DNA from: DASUPK01 sp963831605 | Lineage (GTDB): Bacteria > Actinomycetota > Thermoleophilia > Solirubrobacterales > 70-9 | Length of the DNA: 64,000 nucleotides | Reading direction: 5' to 3' | Assembly: GCA_963831605.1 (NCBI GenBank) | Contig: CAWHQR010000005.1 | Span: 449,416-513,415, forward strand | Shown here: one piece after another, positions 48,227 through 56,960 of the stretch | Layout: every line of letters starts with the position of its first letter | How positions within the stretch are numbered: the first letter of the stretch is position 1 | The notes under the pieces: generated by a model | The model's input: the letters and a program-made list of their open reading frames with translations, nothing else | What the model was told of the DNA's origin: nothing | The model's database searches: none | Program-made: the position numbers and the translations under genes

Positions 48227-49795
48227 CTAGAGCGGGATGTTCCCGTGCTTGCGCTTCGGGCCCTCGACACGCTTCGTCTGCAGGGTCCGCAGCGCGCGGA
48301 TCAGCTTCGGGCGCGTCTGGTGAGGCTCGATCACATCGTCGATGTAGCCGCGCTCGGCCGCCGAGTACGGGTTCGCGAAGTGGGCCTTGTAGTCGTCGAT
48401 CAGCTTGGCGCGCCGCTCGTCGGGAGTCGGCGACTTGGCCAGATCGCGGCGGTAGATGATGTTGACCGCGCCCTCCGGCCCCATCACGGCGACTTCGGCG
48501 GTCGGCCAGGCGAAGTTGAAGTCGGCGAGCATGTGCTTCGAGTTCATGACGTCATAGGCGCCGCCGTAGGCCTTGCGCGTGACGACGGTGAGCTTGGGCA
48601 CCGTCGCCTCGGTGAACGCGTAGAGCAGCTTGGCCCCGTGGCGGATGATCCCGCCCCACTCCTGGGAGGTGCCGGGTAGGAAGCCGGGGACGTCGGTGAA
48701 GGTGAGCAGCGGGACGTTGAAGGCGTCGCAGGTGCGGACGAAGCGGGCGGCCTTCTCCGACGCCTCGATGTCGAGCACTCCGGCGAGGAATGCAGGCTGG
48801 TTGCCGACGATTCCGACCGGGTGGCCGTCGAGGCGAGAGAACCCGCAGATGATGTTCTTCGCGAAGTGCTCGTGGACCTCGAAGAACTCGCCGTCGTCCA
48901 CGATCCGCGCCACGACGGTTCGCATGTCGTAGGGCTTCTGCGGGTCGTCCGGGACGATCGTGTCCAGCTCCGGGTCCTCGCGATCCGGGTCGTCGGTGGG
49001 CTCGACGCGCGGTGGCAGCTCGAGGTTGTTGAGCGGCAGGAAGCTCATCAGGTAGCGAACGTCCTCCAGGCACTGCTCCTCGTCGTCCGCCGCGAAGTGG
49101 GCGACGCCCGACTTCGAGTTGTGGCTCATCGCACCGCCGAGCTCCTCGAACTCGACCTCCTCGCCGGTGACCGTCTTGATCACCTCGGGGCCGGTGATGA
49201 ACATGTGGGAGGTCTCCTTGACCATGAAGATGAAGTCGGTCATGGCGGGCGAGTAGACCGCGCCGCCGGCACACGGGCCCATGATCAGGCTGATCTGCGG
49301 GATCACGCCGGAGCACTGGACGTTGCGGACGAAGACGTCTCCGTAGGCGCCCAGAGAGACGACTCCCTCCTGGATCCGCGCGCCTCCCGAGTCGTTGATG
49401 CCGATCACCGGCGCCCCGACCTTGGCGGCGAGGTCCATGACCTTGACCATCTTCTCGGCCATCACCTCGCCGAGGGAGCCGCCGAAGACCGTGAAGTCCT
49501 GGGAGAAGACGAACACGGTGCGGCCGTCGATCGTCCCGTAGCCCGTCACCACCGCGTCGCCGTAGGGGCGCCGCTTGTCCATCTCGAACTCGTAGGTGCG
49601 GTGGCGGACGAAGGTGTCGAGCTCCTCGAAGGAGCCGGGATCGAGCAGCTTCTCGATCCGCTCGCGAGCGGTGAGCTTGCCCTTCGCGTGCTGCTTCTCG
49701 ACCGCCTCGTCGGAACCGGCATGGATCGCCTCTTCGCGCAGCTCCCGCAGGTAGGCGAGCTTCTCGTCGTGGGTGACCGGGTTCTTTTCTCTCAT
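48227..49795 (-). CDS. pccB: acyl-CoA (propionyl-CoA) carboxylase carboxyltransferase subunit
   Basis: 522 residues. KQHAKGKLTARERIEKLLDP is the N-terminal family block; QDFTVFGGSLGEVMAEKMVK, INDSGGARIQEGVVSLGAYG and MGPCAGGAVYSPAMTDFIFM form the first crotonase-fold site; VGIVGNQPAFLAGVLDIEAS, TFTDVPGFLPGTSQEWGGII and TRKAYGGAYDVMNSKHMLAD the second. It moves the carboxyl group from biotin to acyl-CoA. Propionyl-CoA is preferred as the substrate because a methylmalonyl-CoA mutase gene lies 1.3 kb upstream on the same strand. Confidence 0.92.
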   Translation of the reverse strand: MREKNPVTHDEKLAYLRELREEAIHAGSDEAVEKQHAKGKLTARERIEKLLDPGSFEELDTFVRHRTYEFEMDKRRPYGDAVVTGYGTIDGRTVFVFSQDFTVFGGSLGEVMAEKMVKVMDLAAKVGAPVIGINDSGGARIQEGVVSLGAYGDVFVRNVQCSGVIPQISLIMGPCAGGAVYSPAMTDFIFMVKETSHMFITGPEVIKTVTGEEVEFEELGGAMSHNSKSGVAHFAADDEEQCLEDVRYLMSFLPLNNLELPPRVEPTDDPDREDPELDTIVPDDPQKPYDMRTVVARIVDDGEFFEVHEHFAKNIICGFSRLDGHPVGIVGNQPAFLAGVLDIEASEKAARFVRTCDAFNVPLLTFTDVPGFLPGTSQEWGGIIRHGAKLLYAFTEATVPKLTVVTRKAYGGAYDVMNSKHMLADFNFAWPTAEVAVMGPEGAVNIIYRRDLAKSPTPDERRAKLIDDYKAHFANPYSAAERGYIDDVIEPHQTRPKLIRALRTLQTKRVEGPKRKHGNIPL

Positions 49796-49814
49796 GGGGC
49801 GGCGATTCTAGGTG

Positions 49815-51038
49815 TCAGCCGGATGTCGCCGCCTTCGGGGAGACCACCCGCGGTCGCCCTCGCCGCGATGACAGCACCCAGCGCTTCACCGGCAACTCGA
49901 CGAAGCGGCGCGAGGCCCAGGCGTAGGCGATTGAGATCGGGAGAACCGTCCCGAACCAGAGCAGTGCCGCCTTCAGGCTGCCGTCCCGTGGCAGGTCGAG
50001 CCAGACGAGGCCGACGTACCAGGCGACGACCAGGTGGATCAGGTAGATCCCGTAGCTGAACTCGGCGAGCTTGGCCGCCGGCCTGTTCGCGAAGGGCCGC
50101 TGCAGCCAGAGGGGCGCGAGGATGACGGAGGCCATCAGAGCCGCCCGGGACGCGGAGAAGACCATCGTCAGGACGGGCGTCTCGCGGGCGGTGCTGCCGC
50201 CGATGATCCCGGTTGAGGCGTTTGACGCGTGACGGCCGTAGAGGTAGGCGCAGATCGCGCAGGCGACCAGGGAGAGGGCAAACGCGATCAGCGCCCTGTC
50301 CTGCAGTCGCCGAAGCAGGTCACGCTTCCCGATCTCCACGTACGCCCAGGCGCCGGTCATGCCCAGCGCGAAGGAGAACGCCCATCCCGGCAGCTCGTCC
50401 GTCGCGATCAGCTGGCTGACCCAGGCCGGCTCCGCGCTGTGGTCGAGCCAACCGAAGAGACCGGGCAGGTGGATCACAGCCAGCTTCCACCCGAGGGTGA
50501 TCGCAGCCGCGATCGCCAGCCCCGCAAGTGGATGCCGGTAGTAGGACCGGGCGATGAACGGAAAGATCACGTAGAAGCCGACGATCACCGAGATCATCCA
50601 GAGCGCGCCGTTGATCCCGAGCCCGACCTGAAAGGTGCCGTCGAAGAGGCGGATCGGCATCTGGAGCGCGGCCATGTCGGCCAGGATCTCCGGGAGCCGG
50701 TGAAGGAACCTGAAGTCCGCCTGGCCCGGCACGACCACGAGCAGGGCGATCACGACGGCGATGCTGAGCCAATAGGCCGGCAGCAGGCGGACCGCGCGTC
50801 CGATCGCGAAGTCGCGAATCGAGCCGAGGCGACCATCCCGGAACACCACCGGCAGGAAGATGACGAAGCCCGAGATGATGAAGAAGGTGTCGATGATGTT
50901 GCCGAGGACTCCCCAGGTGACCAGCGAGATGTGGGTCCCGGGCGTTGCCACCTTCGAGAGCAGCAGCAGGTGGAGGCTGACCACGCCGAGAATGGCGTAG
51001 CCGCGGAACCCGTCGAGGACTGGCACCCGCCTTGGCAT
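49815..51038 (-). CDS. acyltransferase family 3 (OafA/YrhL-like) membrane protein
   Basis: 407 residues. VPVLDGFRGYAILGVVSLHL is the family start with the RxxAxxxVxxxH-like His; FFIISGFVIFLPVVFRDGRL and GRAVRLLPAYWLSIAVVIAL follow. About ten membrane helices run to LWFGTVLPISIAYAWASRRF. Members add acetyl or other acyl groups to sugars of the cell surface, drawing acyl-CoA from the cytoplasm. The target is unknown. It sits between pccB and the mutase gene on the same strand, with gaps of 19 and 37 bases. Confidence 0.87.
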   Translation of the reverse strand: MPRRVPVLDGFRGYAILGVVSLHLLLLSKVATPGTHISLVTWGVLGNIIDTFFIISGFVIFLPVVFRDGRLGSIRDFAIGRAVRLLPAYWLSIAVVIALLVVVPGQADFRFLHRLPEILADMAALQMPIRLFDGTFQVGLGINGALWMISVIVGFYVIFPFIARSYYRHPLAGLAIAAAITLGWKLAVIHLPGLFGWLDHSAEPAWVSQLIATDELPGWAFSFALGMTGAWAYVEIGKRDLLRRLQDRALIAFALSLVACAICAYLYGRHASNASTGIIGGSTARETPVLTMVFSASRAALMASVILAPLWLQRPFANRPAAKLAEFSYGIYLIHLVVAWYVGLVWLDLPRDGSLKAALLWFGTVLPISIAYAWASRRFVELPVKRWVLSSRRGRPRVVSPKAATSG

Positions 51039-51075
51039 CGCCCGATCCTAGGAGAAGATCAGGATCCGGGCGGGA

Positions 51076-52740
51076 CTAGAAGAACGCTCCGCCCTTGTAC
51101 TCGCCGAAGACCTCGCGCATCGCGTTGCAGACGTCGCCGATCGAGCCGCCCACCCGCAGGGCCTCCTTGATCGGGGGCAACAGGTTGCCGTCGCCCTGCG
51201 CCACGTCGCGCAGTGACTGGAGCCGCTCGTCGAGCACCTGCTGGTCGCGAGCTTCCTTGAACTTCGCGAGACGGGTGAGCTGGCGCCTCTCGGACTCCGG
51301 GTCCACCTTGAGGATGTCGACGTCGTCGACCACGTCGGTGACGTACTTGTTGACGCCGACGATGATGTCCTGGCCGGTCCGGTACCGCTCCTGGTAGGAG
51401 TTCGCCGACTCCTCGATCTCACGCTGCATGAACTCGAGCGCATTGACCGAGCCGCCGAGGTCCTCGACCTTCTGCATCAGCTCCCAGGAGCGCTCCTCGA
51501 CCTCGTCGGTGAGGGACTCGATGAAGTAGGAGCCGGCGAATGGGTCGACCGTGTCGGCGACGCCCGATTCGTGCGCCAGCACCTGCTGGGTGCGGAGGGC
51601 GATCCGGGCGGAGCGCTCGGTCGGCAGGGCCAGTGCCTCATCGAAGCCGTTGGTGTGGAGGGACTGGGTCCCGCCGGCGACCGCGGCGAAGCCCTGCAGC
51701 GCCACCCGGATGATGTTCACCTCCGGCTGCTGGGCCTGGAGGGTCACCCCGCCGGTCTGGGTGTGGAAGCGGATCATCTGGGCCTTCTCGTCGGTGGCGC
51801 CGAACCGCTCTTTCATGATGTTGGCCCACATCCGCCGGACGGCACGGAACTTGGCGATCTCCTGGAAGACGTTGTTGTGGCCGTTGAAGAAGAAGGCGAG
51901 CCGCTGGCCGAACTTGTTGACGTCCAGGCCGGCGGCTATCCCGCCCTCCACGTAGGCGATCGCGTTGGCGAGGGTGAAGGCGACCTCCTGGACCGCCGAG
52001 CAGCCCTTCTCCCGCATGTGGTACCCGCTGATCGAGATCGTGTTCCACTTCGGGACGTTCTCGTCGCAGTAGGCGAAGATGTCGGTGGTGAGCCGCATCG
52101 TCGGCTCGGGCGGGTAGATGTAGTTGCCCCGCGAGATGTACTCCTTGAGCACGTCGTTCTGGACCGTGCCGCGCAGCTCCGCCGAGGGGACGCCCTGCTC
52201 CTCGCCGACGAGCTCGTAGAGGAGCAGCAGGATCGCCGCGGGCGCGTTGATCGTCATCGAGGTCGAGACCTCGGCGAGCGAGATCTGGTCGAAGCAGATC
52301 CGCATGTCCTCGATCGTGTCGATCGGGACACCGGTGCGGCCGACCTCGCCCTGACAGAGCGGGTCGTCGGAGTCGCGGCCGAGCTGGGTGGGCAAATCGA
52401 ACGCCATCGATAGGCCGGTCGAGCCGTGCTCGGTCAGGTATCGGTAGCGCTCGTTGGTGTCCTCGGGGCTGGCGAAGCCGGCGTACTGGCGCATCGTCCA
52501 GAGCCGGTCCCGGTACATGCCCTTGTGGATGCCGCGCGTGAAGGGGTAGTCGCCGGGCTCGCCGAGGCGCTCCTCGAGCCCGGGCTTGACGTCGTCCTCC
52601 TCATAGAGGCGCTTGATGTCGATGCCCGAGTCGGTGATGACGCGGTCCTCGCGCTCGTCCTCTGGGAGCACCGGTGCGATGTAGCGATGGAGGTCCTCGT
52701 CGACCGCTTCCTTCTGGTCGTCCTTTGGCCGGGTCGCCAT
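51076..52740 (-). CDS. methylmalonyl-CoA mutase large subunit (without B12 domain)
   Basis: 554 residues from the ATG at 52740. The TIM barrel is complete: YPFTRGIHKGMYRDRLWTMR, QYAGFASPEDTNERYRYLTE, LSMAFDLPTQLGRDSDDPLC, TSMTINAPAAILLLLYELVG, WNTISISGYHMREKGCSAVQ and GGTQSLHTNGFDEALALPTE. Residues that set methylmalonyl-CoA preference are kept: Tyr in RQYAGF and Arg in PTMRLTTDIF, where isobutyryl-CoA mutases have Phe and Gln. The cobalamin-binding C-terminal domain is absent, as in archaeal-type two-subunit mutases, so a small B12 subunit of about 135 residues must be elsewhere. Its role is methylmalonyl-CoA to succinyl-CoA. Confidence 0.93.
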   Translation of the reverse strand: MATRPKDDQKEAVDEDLHRYIAPVLPEDEREDRVITDSGIDIKRLYEEDDVKPGLEERLGEPGDYPFTRGIHKGMYRDRLWTMRQYAGFASPEDTNERYRYLTEHGSTGLSMAFDLPTQLGRDSDDPLCQGEVGRTGVPIDTIEDMRICFDQISLAEVSTSMTINAPAAILLLLYELVGEEQGVPSAELRGTVQNDVLKEYISRGNYIYPPEPTMRLTTDIFAYCDENVPKWNTISISGYHMREKGCSAVQEVAFTLANAIAYVEGGIAAGLDVNKFGQRLAFFFNGHNNVFQEIAKFRAVRRMWANIMKERFGATDEKAQMIRFHTQTGGVTLQAQQPEVNIIRVALQGFAAVAGGTQSLHTNGFDEALALPTERSARIALRTQQVLAHESGVADTVDPFAGSYFIESLTDEVEERSWELMQKVEDLGGSVNALEFMQREIEESANSYQERYRTGQDIIVGVNKYVTDVVDDVDILKVDPESERRQLTRLAKFKEARDQQVLDERLQSLRDVAQGDGNLLPPIKEALRVGGSIGDVCNAMREVFGEYKGGAFF

Positions 52741-52774
52741 CGGGCAAGGATAGATACGGAGCTCGGCGAGAGCG

Positions 52775-53725
52775 CTACGGAGCGACCGCGACGGCCAGCT
52801 TGCCCTGCGTGTGCTTCGCCTGGAGGTCGGAGAGCCCAGTTCCCGCCTCCTCGAGCGCGTAGGTCCTCTGGATCGGCACGTGGAGGGCGCCGTCGGCAAG
52901 GAGCCGCCCGAGTTCATCCAGGGAGCCGCCCTCCGTCGACCCACCGACGTTGTGGCGGCCGGGACCATCGCCTGCTGCCCTGACGGGAGAGGCGGCGCGC
53001 CCGCCCTCGGCAAGTGCTGCCGCGAAGACCTCCAGCTCCTCCGGGGTGCGGGAGACGCTGTCGATCAGGACCGAGACGCCGGCGTCCTCGAGCTCGCGAG
53101 TCTCGGCAGCGACGTCGCCGTCTCGCGGGATCACGTGATCCACGCCCAGGTCGATCAGAAATCCCTCGTCCTCCGGGAGGCCTGGGGCGATGATGTGGGC
53201 TCCGGCCCGCTTCGCGAGCTGAACGGCGAAACAGCCGACTCCGCCCGCGGCGCCGACGATCAGGACGGTGTCATCCGCCTGGACCTCGAGCGCGGCGATT
53301 GCCGCCATCGCGGTCAGGGCGGCGACCGGGGCTGCTCCGGCGCTCTCGAAGTCCACGCCCTCCGGGATGCCCGCGGCCTGCCCGGCCGGGATGACCGCGA
53401 CCTCTGTCCAGGCGCCGCCATGGACGTCCGGATCAACGGCTGGCGCGAAGCCGAAGACCCTCTCACCGGTATCGAAGGAGTCTGCGCCGGCGCCGACCGC
53501 CTCGACGACTCCCGCAAAGTCTCTGCCGAGGATGACCGGGAACCGATATTCGGCGAACTCGCGCATCATGCCGCCGGCCACTGCCGCGTCCACCGGATTC
53601 ACCGAGGAGGCATGAACCCGAACAGCGATCTGCCCCTCACCCGGCTCGGGCACCGAAAGGTCGTCGTGGAGCCGCAGCTCAGAGTCGAAGTTCTCGAGGA
53701 CGACCGCCTTCATCCCGGGAATCAT
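52775..53725 (-). CDS. zinc-independent MDR-family NADPH:quinone oxidoreductase-like protein
   Basis: 316 residues from the ATG at 53725, which overlaps the TGA of the gene before (ATGA); MKAVV 12 bases later is the alternative. MKAVVLENFDSELRLHDDLS, VRVHASSVNPVDAAVAGGMM and VILGRDFAGVVEAVGAGADS are MDR blocks; VLIVGAAGGVGCFAVQLAKR is the NADPH site. No zinc cysteines are seen. It is a quinone-reductase-like enzyme with unknown substrate. It ends the three-gene run 54814-52775. Confidence 0.87.
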   Translation of the reverse strand: MIPGMKAVVLENFDSELRLHDDLSVPEPGEGQIAVRVHASSVNPVDAAVAGGMMREFAEYRFPVILGRDFAGVVEAVGAGADSFDTGERVFGFAPAVDPDVHGGAWTEVAVIPAGQAAGIPEGVDFESAGAAPVAALTAMAAIAALEVQADDTVLIVGAAGGVGCFAVQLAKRAGAHIIAPGLPEDEGFLIDLGVDHVIPRDGDVAAETRELEDAGVSVLIDSVSRTPEELEVFAAALAEGGRAASPVRAAGDGPGRHNVGGSTEGGSLDELGRLLADGALHVPIQRTYALEEAGTGLSDLQAKHTQGKLAVAVAP

Positions 53726-54306
53726 TGCACAGTCAAGTATTCGTCCATGGACTCTACCCGCTCCAACAGCGCCTCGAGCCGGACGTGCGCGAATTGGCCG
53801 TAGGAGGGAGGCGGGTCGAGCTGGTCGATGTAGTCCGCCACCCAGAAGCCGAGTTCCCCCCGGAGCAGCTGCGCGCAGCGCTCCGCTGACAGCGGCCGAA
53901 AGGACGACTCGTGGAGCTCGGCGATTGCGGCCTCGACGTGCGGGCGAACCGGCTCGAGCCGCTCCGCATCCCACTCGGACCAATCGCCTTCGCGCAGCCC
54001 GTACGAGGTGCCGTCGCTGTGGGCGACGAAGCCGCAGTCGGCCAGCTCGCGCGCCCGCTTGGTCTCCGCGCGGCACGCCGCCTTCGATCCCCTGAAGTTC
54101 CCCAGGTCCTCGTAGAGGTCCGGCCGTAGCCGCAGGGCGTGCCGTTTCACGAGGCGGGCCGATTTGTAGCCGCTCCGGTGCTGCTCGAAGCGCTTTTCGG
54201 GGCTGCGCGCGCTCGACCCCACATATACCCATGGGATGCGCGGATCGCGCCTGCGTCCCGCGGCGCGGTCCAGCTCGATCACGTAGACGCGCTTCTCAGA
54301 AGCCAA
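53722..54306 (-). CDS. GIY-YIG-like nuclease-fold protein
   Basis: 194 residues. The start KRVYVIELDRAAGRRRDPRI followed by PWVYVGSSARSPEKRFEQHR fits the GIY...YIG layout, with the conserved Arg in KRFEQH, and ETKRARELADCGF may supply the acidic residue. The spacing between the two motifs (about 20 residues) is near the usual 10-15 but longer. The C-terminal half (FRPLSAERCAQLLRGELGFW, VADYIDQLDPPPSYGQFAHV) is not recognised. It could be a repair or restriction-type nuclease, or an inactive relative. Coupled to the genes on both sides by overlaps. Confidence 0.5.
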   Translation of the reverse strand: MASEKRVYVIELDRAAGRRRDPRIPWVYVGSSARSPEKRFEQHRSGYKSARLVKRHALRLRPDLYEDLGNFRGSKAACRAETKRARELADCGFVAHSDGTSYGLREGDWSEWDAERLEPVRPHVEAAIAELHESSFRPLSAERCAQLLRGELGFWVADYIDQLDPPPSYGQFAHVRLEALLERVESMDEYLTVQ

Positions 54307-54814
54307 GGAAGCGGAAACGCTTCTTCTTCTTCGGCTCCGGCGCGGGAGGCTCGGGGTCGGGCACCGGCTCCTCGACGACGGCGACCACCGGTTCCGGCTC
54401 CTCGACCTCCTGCTCGTCGGGCTCCGGTTCCTCCTCCGGCTCGGGTTCCTCCACCGGCTCGAGCGGGGGCGTCTCCGCCACTGTTTTGCTCATGGCCTCG
54501 AAGGGCCGCTTCGTCGGGGTGGCGAGCTCATCGATCACCGCGTCGAGCCAGCCCTCGAGCTTGGTCGGCTCGGAGCCGTTCTCCGCGGTGACGCTGACGT
54601 TCGTTCCCCATCCCTTCTCGGCGATCTCGACCTCGATCCAGGCGTCATCGGAGGCGCGCCAGGCGAGCTTCGACTCCTCCTCGCGCTCGTACACGGTGAC
54701 CTCCGCTGCGCGCCCGACCAGGGCGGACATCAGGCCCTGCATGCGGCCGGGATGATCGAGCTGCTCCCAGACCTCGGGCGGCGATTTGACGAGGGTGCGG
54801 CTTGCGGTCTTCAT
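54296..54814 (-). CDS. SRPBCC-like protein with acidic/proline-rich tail
   Basis: 172 residues. MKTASRTLVKSPPEVWEQLD is a START-like start; MQGLMSALVGRAAEVTVYER, ESKLAWRASDDAWIEVEIAE and GSEPTKLEGWLDAVIDELAT give the strands and final helix. After residue 110 comes a run of Glu and Pro repeats (PVEEPEPEEEPEPDEQEVEE), then PAPEPKKKKRFRFLGF. The acidic arm may bind basic partners or nucleic-acid-binding proteins. It overlaps the GIY-YIG-like gene by 11 bases and starts the run 54814-52775. Confidence 0.65.
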   Translation of the reverse strand: MKTASRTLVKSPPEVWEQLDHPGRMQGLMSALVGRAAEVTVYEREEESKLAWRASDDAWIEVEIAEKGWGTNVSVTAENGSEPTKLEGWLDAVIDELATPTKRPFEAMSKTVAETPPLEPVEEPEPEEEPEPDEQEVEEPEPVVAVVEEPVPDPEPPAPEPKKKKRFRFLGF

Positions 54815-54917
54815 GGTTCGGGCATTCGTGCGCGCCACGAGCCCTCCTGCCGCTGCTCCGAAATGGGCGAATCCGCCCGGCCTGAAACGGGTCGCGCCTC
54901 GCGGCGCGCCCTCGCGT

Positions 54918-56006
54918 CTAAGCAAGAAACGCTTCGATGGCGGCCGCCGCACGGGGCCCCGCATGGCCATCCCAGAGCGGAATCTCGGGCGGCTTCTCGG
55001 GCACCTCTGTCGTCAGGGAGCGCTCGGCCGCCTCGCTCAGCGCGGCCGGATCCACGCCGATGAGCTCGTTCGTGCCGAGCTCGGTCGTGATCGGCCGCTC
55101 GGTCGTGGTGCGATAGGTGAGGCAGGGAGTGCCGAGTGCGCTGGTCTCCTCCTGCACTCCTCCCGAGTCCGTGATCACCAGCCGTGCCTCCGCCTCGAGG
55201 GCGATGAAGTCGTCGTAGTCCATGGGCGGGGTGAGGATGACCTTGCCCCAGCCGGCGCCCGACCCGGCCAGGCGCTCGCGAGTGCGCGGATGGACCGGGA
55301 AGATCACGGGGATCGAGTCGGCCAGGCCGGCGAGCACCTTCATCGTCGGGCCGAGCTTCTCGGGGTCGTCCACCAGCGCGGGCCGGTGCAGCGTGACCAG
55401 CACGAACCCCCTGCTCTTCACCGCATTCCGCCCGAGCACCGCGGGCCGGTTCACGCCCTCGAGCAGACGGAAGAGGCTGTCGATCATCGTGTTGCCGACC
55501 AGCTGCACGCCATCGCCGACGATGCCCTCGCCCGCGAGGTTCTCGACGGCGTCCGGGGAGGTGCAGAGCAGCACGTCGGAGATCCGATCGGTGAGGACCC
55601 GGTTCACCTCCTCTGGCATCCCCCAGTCGCGGGAGCGCAGGCCCGACTCGATGTGGGCCACAGCGACGTGGAGCTTCGTGGCCGCCAGCGCGGCGGCGAC
55701 GGTGGAGTTGACGTCGCCCGCCACCAGGACGAGGTCGGCTGGATGCTCCATCAGGTCGGCCTCCACGCCGGTCAGGGCCGCCGCGGTCTGCACCCCGTGC
55801 GAGCCCGAGCCGACCTCCAGGTTGGCGTCGGGCTCTCGCATCCCGAGGCGCTCGATGAAGCCTCCGGACAACGCGCGGTCGTAGTGCTGCCCCGTATGAA
55901 GCAGGCGAAGCGAGACGTCGCCCGAGGCCTCCAGGGCGGTGATTACCGGAGCGGACTTGACGAAGTTGGGTCGCGCGCCGACGACGGCGAGCACCGAGGC
56001 GGTCAC
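54918..56006 (-). CDS. wecB: UDP-N-acetylglucosamine 2-epimerase (non-hydrolysing)
   Basis: 362 residues from a GTG at 56006. VLAVVGARPNFVKSAPVITA and LLHTGQHYDRALSGGFIERL are the first Rossmann part; VAHIESGLRSRDWGMPEEVN, GFVLVTLHRPALVDDPEKLG, VHPRTRERLAGSG, and VITDSGGVQEETSALGTPCL the second, with the UDP-binding site. It makes UDP-ManNAc for surface polymers. The gene is alone; a gap of 104 bases precedes the SRPBCC gene. It adds a sugar-nucleotide enzyme to Rml and UXS. Confidence 0.92.
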   Translation of the reverse strand: MTASVLAVVGARPNFVKSAPVITALEASGDVSLRLLHTGQHYDRALSGGFIERLGMREPDANLEVGSGSHGVQTAAALTGVEADLMEHPADLVLVAGDVNSTVAAALAATKLHVAVAHIESGLRSRDWGMPEEVNRVLTDRISDVLLCTSPDAVENLAGEGIVGDGVQLVGNTMIDSLFRLLEGVNRPAVLGRNAVKSRGFVLVTLHRPALVDDPEKLGPTMKVLAGLADSIPVIFPVHPRTRERLAGSGAGWGKVILTPPMDYDDFIALEAEARLVITDSGGVQEETSALGTPCLTYRTTTERPITTELGTNELIGVDPAALSEAAERSLTTEVPEKPPEIPLWDGHAGPRAAAAIEAFLA

Positions 56007-56054
56007 AGCGGGGCAAGCTAGCGGCTGGATCCGCTTCGGTAGTGTCTCGACGCG

Positions 56055-56933
56055 ATGGCCGGCAACGAAAGTGGCGCGATTGTGGTCACGGGAGCTTCGA
56101 CCGGAATCGGCCGGGCCACGGCACTCCTCCTCGACAAGAACGGCTACCGCGTGTTCGCGGGCGTCCGCAAGCAGGCCGACGCCGAGTCACTGGCCGAGGA
56201 CGGATCGGACAGGCTCACACCGATCACGATCGACGTGACCGAGGCGGACTCGATCAAGGCCGCCGAGGAAAAGGTCCATCAGGCGGTCGGCGAGGAAGGC
56301 CTGGTCGGGCTGGTCAACAACGCCGGCGTTGGCGATGGGGGGCCGGTGGAGACCATGGACCTGGACATCCTGCGCAACGTGCTCGAGGTGAACCTCGTCG
56401 GCCAGGTCGCCGTGACTCAGGCGTTCCTGCCCCTGATTCGCGAGGCGCCGGGGACCGTCGTCTTCATCGCGTCGATCGGCGGCCGCATCGCGAGCCCGTT
56501 CATGTCGCCGTACAACACCTCCAAGTTCGCGATCGAGGCGCTCGGCGAGTCGCTGCGCCAGGAGCTGGCCCCGTGGGACATCAACGTCGTCGTGATCGAG
56601 CCCGGCAGCATCGACACACCGATCTGGGAGAAGGGCGCCCAGACCATTGACGAACAGATGGCGAAGCTGACGCCGGCAGCGAAGCGCCTCTACTCCAAGC
56701 AGCTTCGGCGAATGGACGAGGTCCTGAGGGAGACCGCGAGTCGCGGAATCGCCCCCGAGAAGGTCGCAAGCACGATCCACACCGCGATCCGGTCAGAGAA
56801 GCCGAAGCATCGCTACCTGGTCGGCAGGGACGCGAAGATCGCAGCCCGTCTCAAGGGGACCCTGCCCGATCGAACCTTCACCAAGCTGATCTCCCGCCAG
56901 GTGAAGATGCCGACCGACGTTCCGGCGAAGTAG
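56055..56933 (+). CDS. short-chain dehydrogenase/reductase
   Basis: 292 residues. AIVVTGASTGIGRATALLLD is the TGxxxGIG cofactor motif; LVGLVNNAGVGDGGPVETMD the NNAG; VVFIASIGGRIASPFMSPYN and TSKFAIEALGESLRQELAPW hold Ser, Tyr and Lys (YNTSK); IEPGSIDTPIWEKGAQTIDE the PG motif. Classic SDR, near the retinol-dehydrogenase-like group by its C-terminus. Substrate unknown. Divergent from wecB by 48 bases. Confidence 0.9.
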   Translation: MAGNESGAIVVTGASTGIGRATALLLDKNGYRVFAGVRKQADAESLAEDGSDRLTPITIDVTEADSIKAAEEKVHQAVGEEGLVGLVNNAGVGDGGPVETMDLDILRNVLEVNLVGQVAVTQAFLPLIREAPGTVVFIASIGGRIASPFMSPYNTSKFAIEALGESLRQELAPWDINVVVIEPGSIDTPIWEKGAQTIDEQMAKLTPAAKRLYSKQLRRMDEVLRETASRGIAPEKVASTIHTAIRSEKPKHRYLVGRDAKIAARLKGTLPDRTFTKLISRQVKMPTDVPAK

Positions 56934-56960
56934 CTAGGCCCGCAGGCCTTCCAGCGCGAG

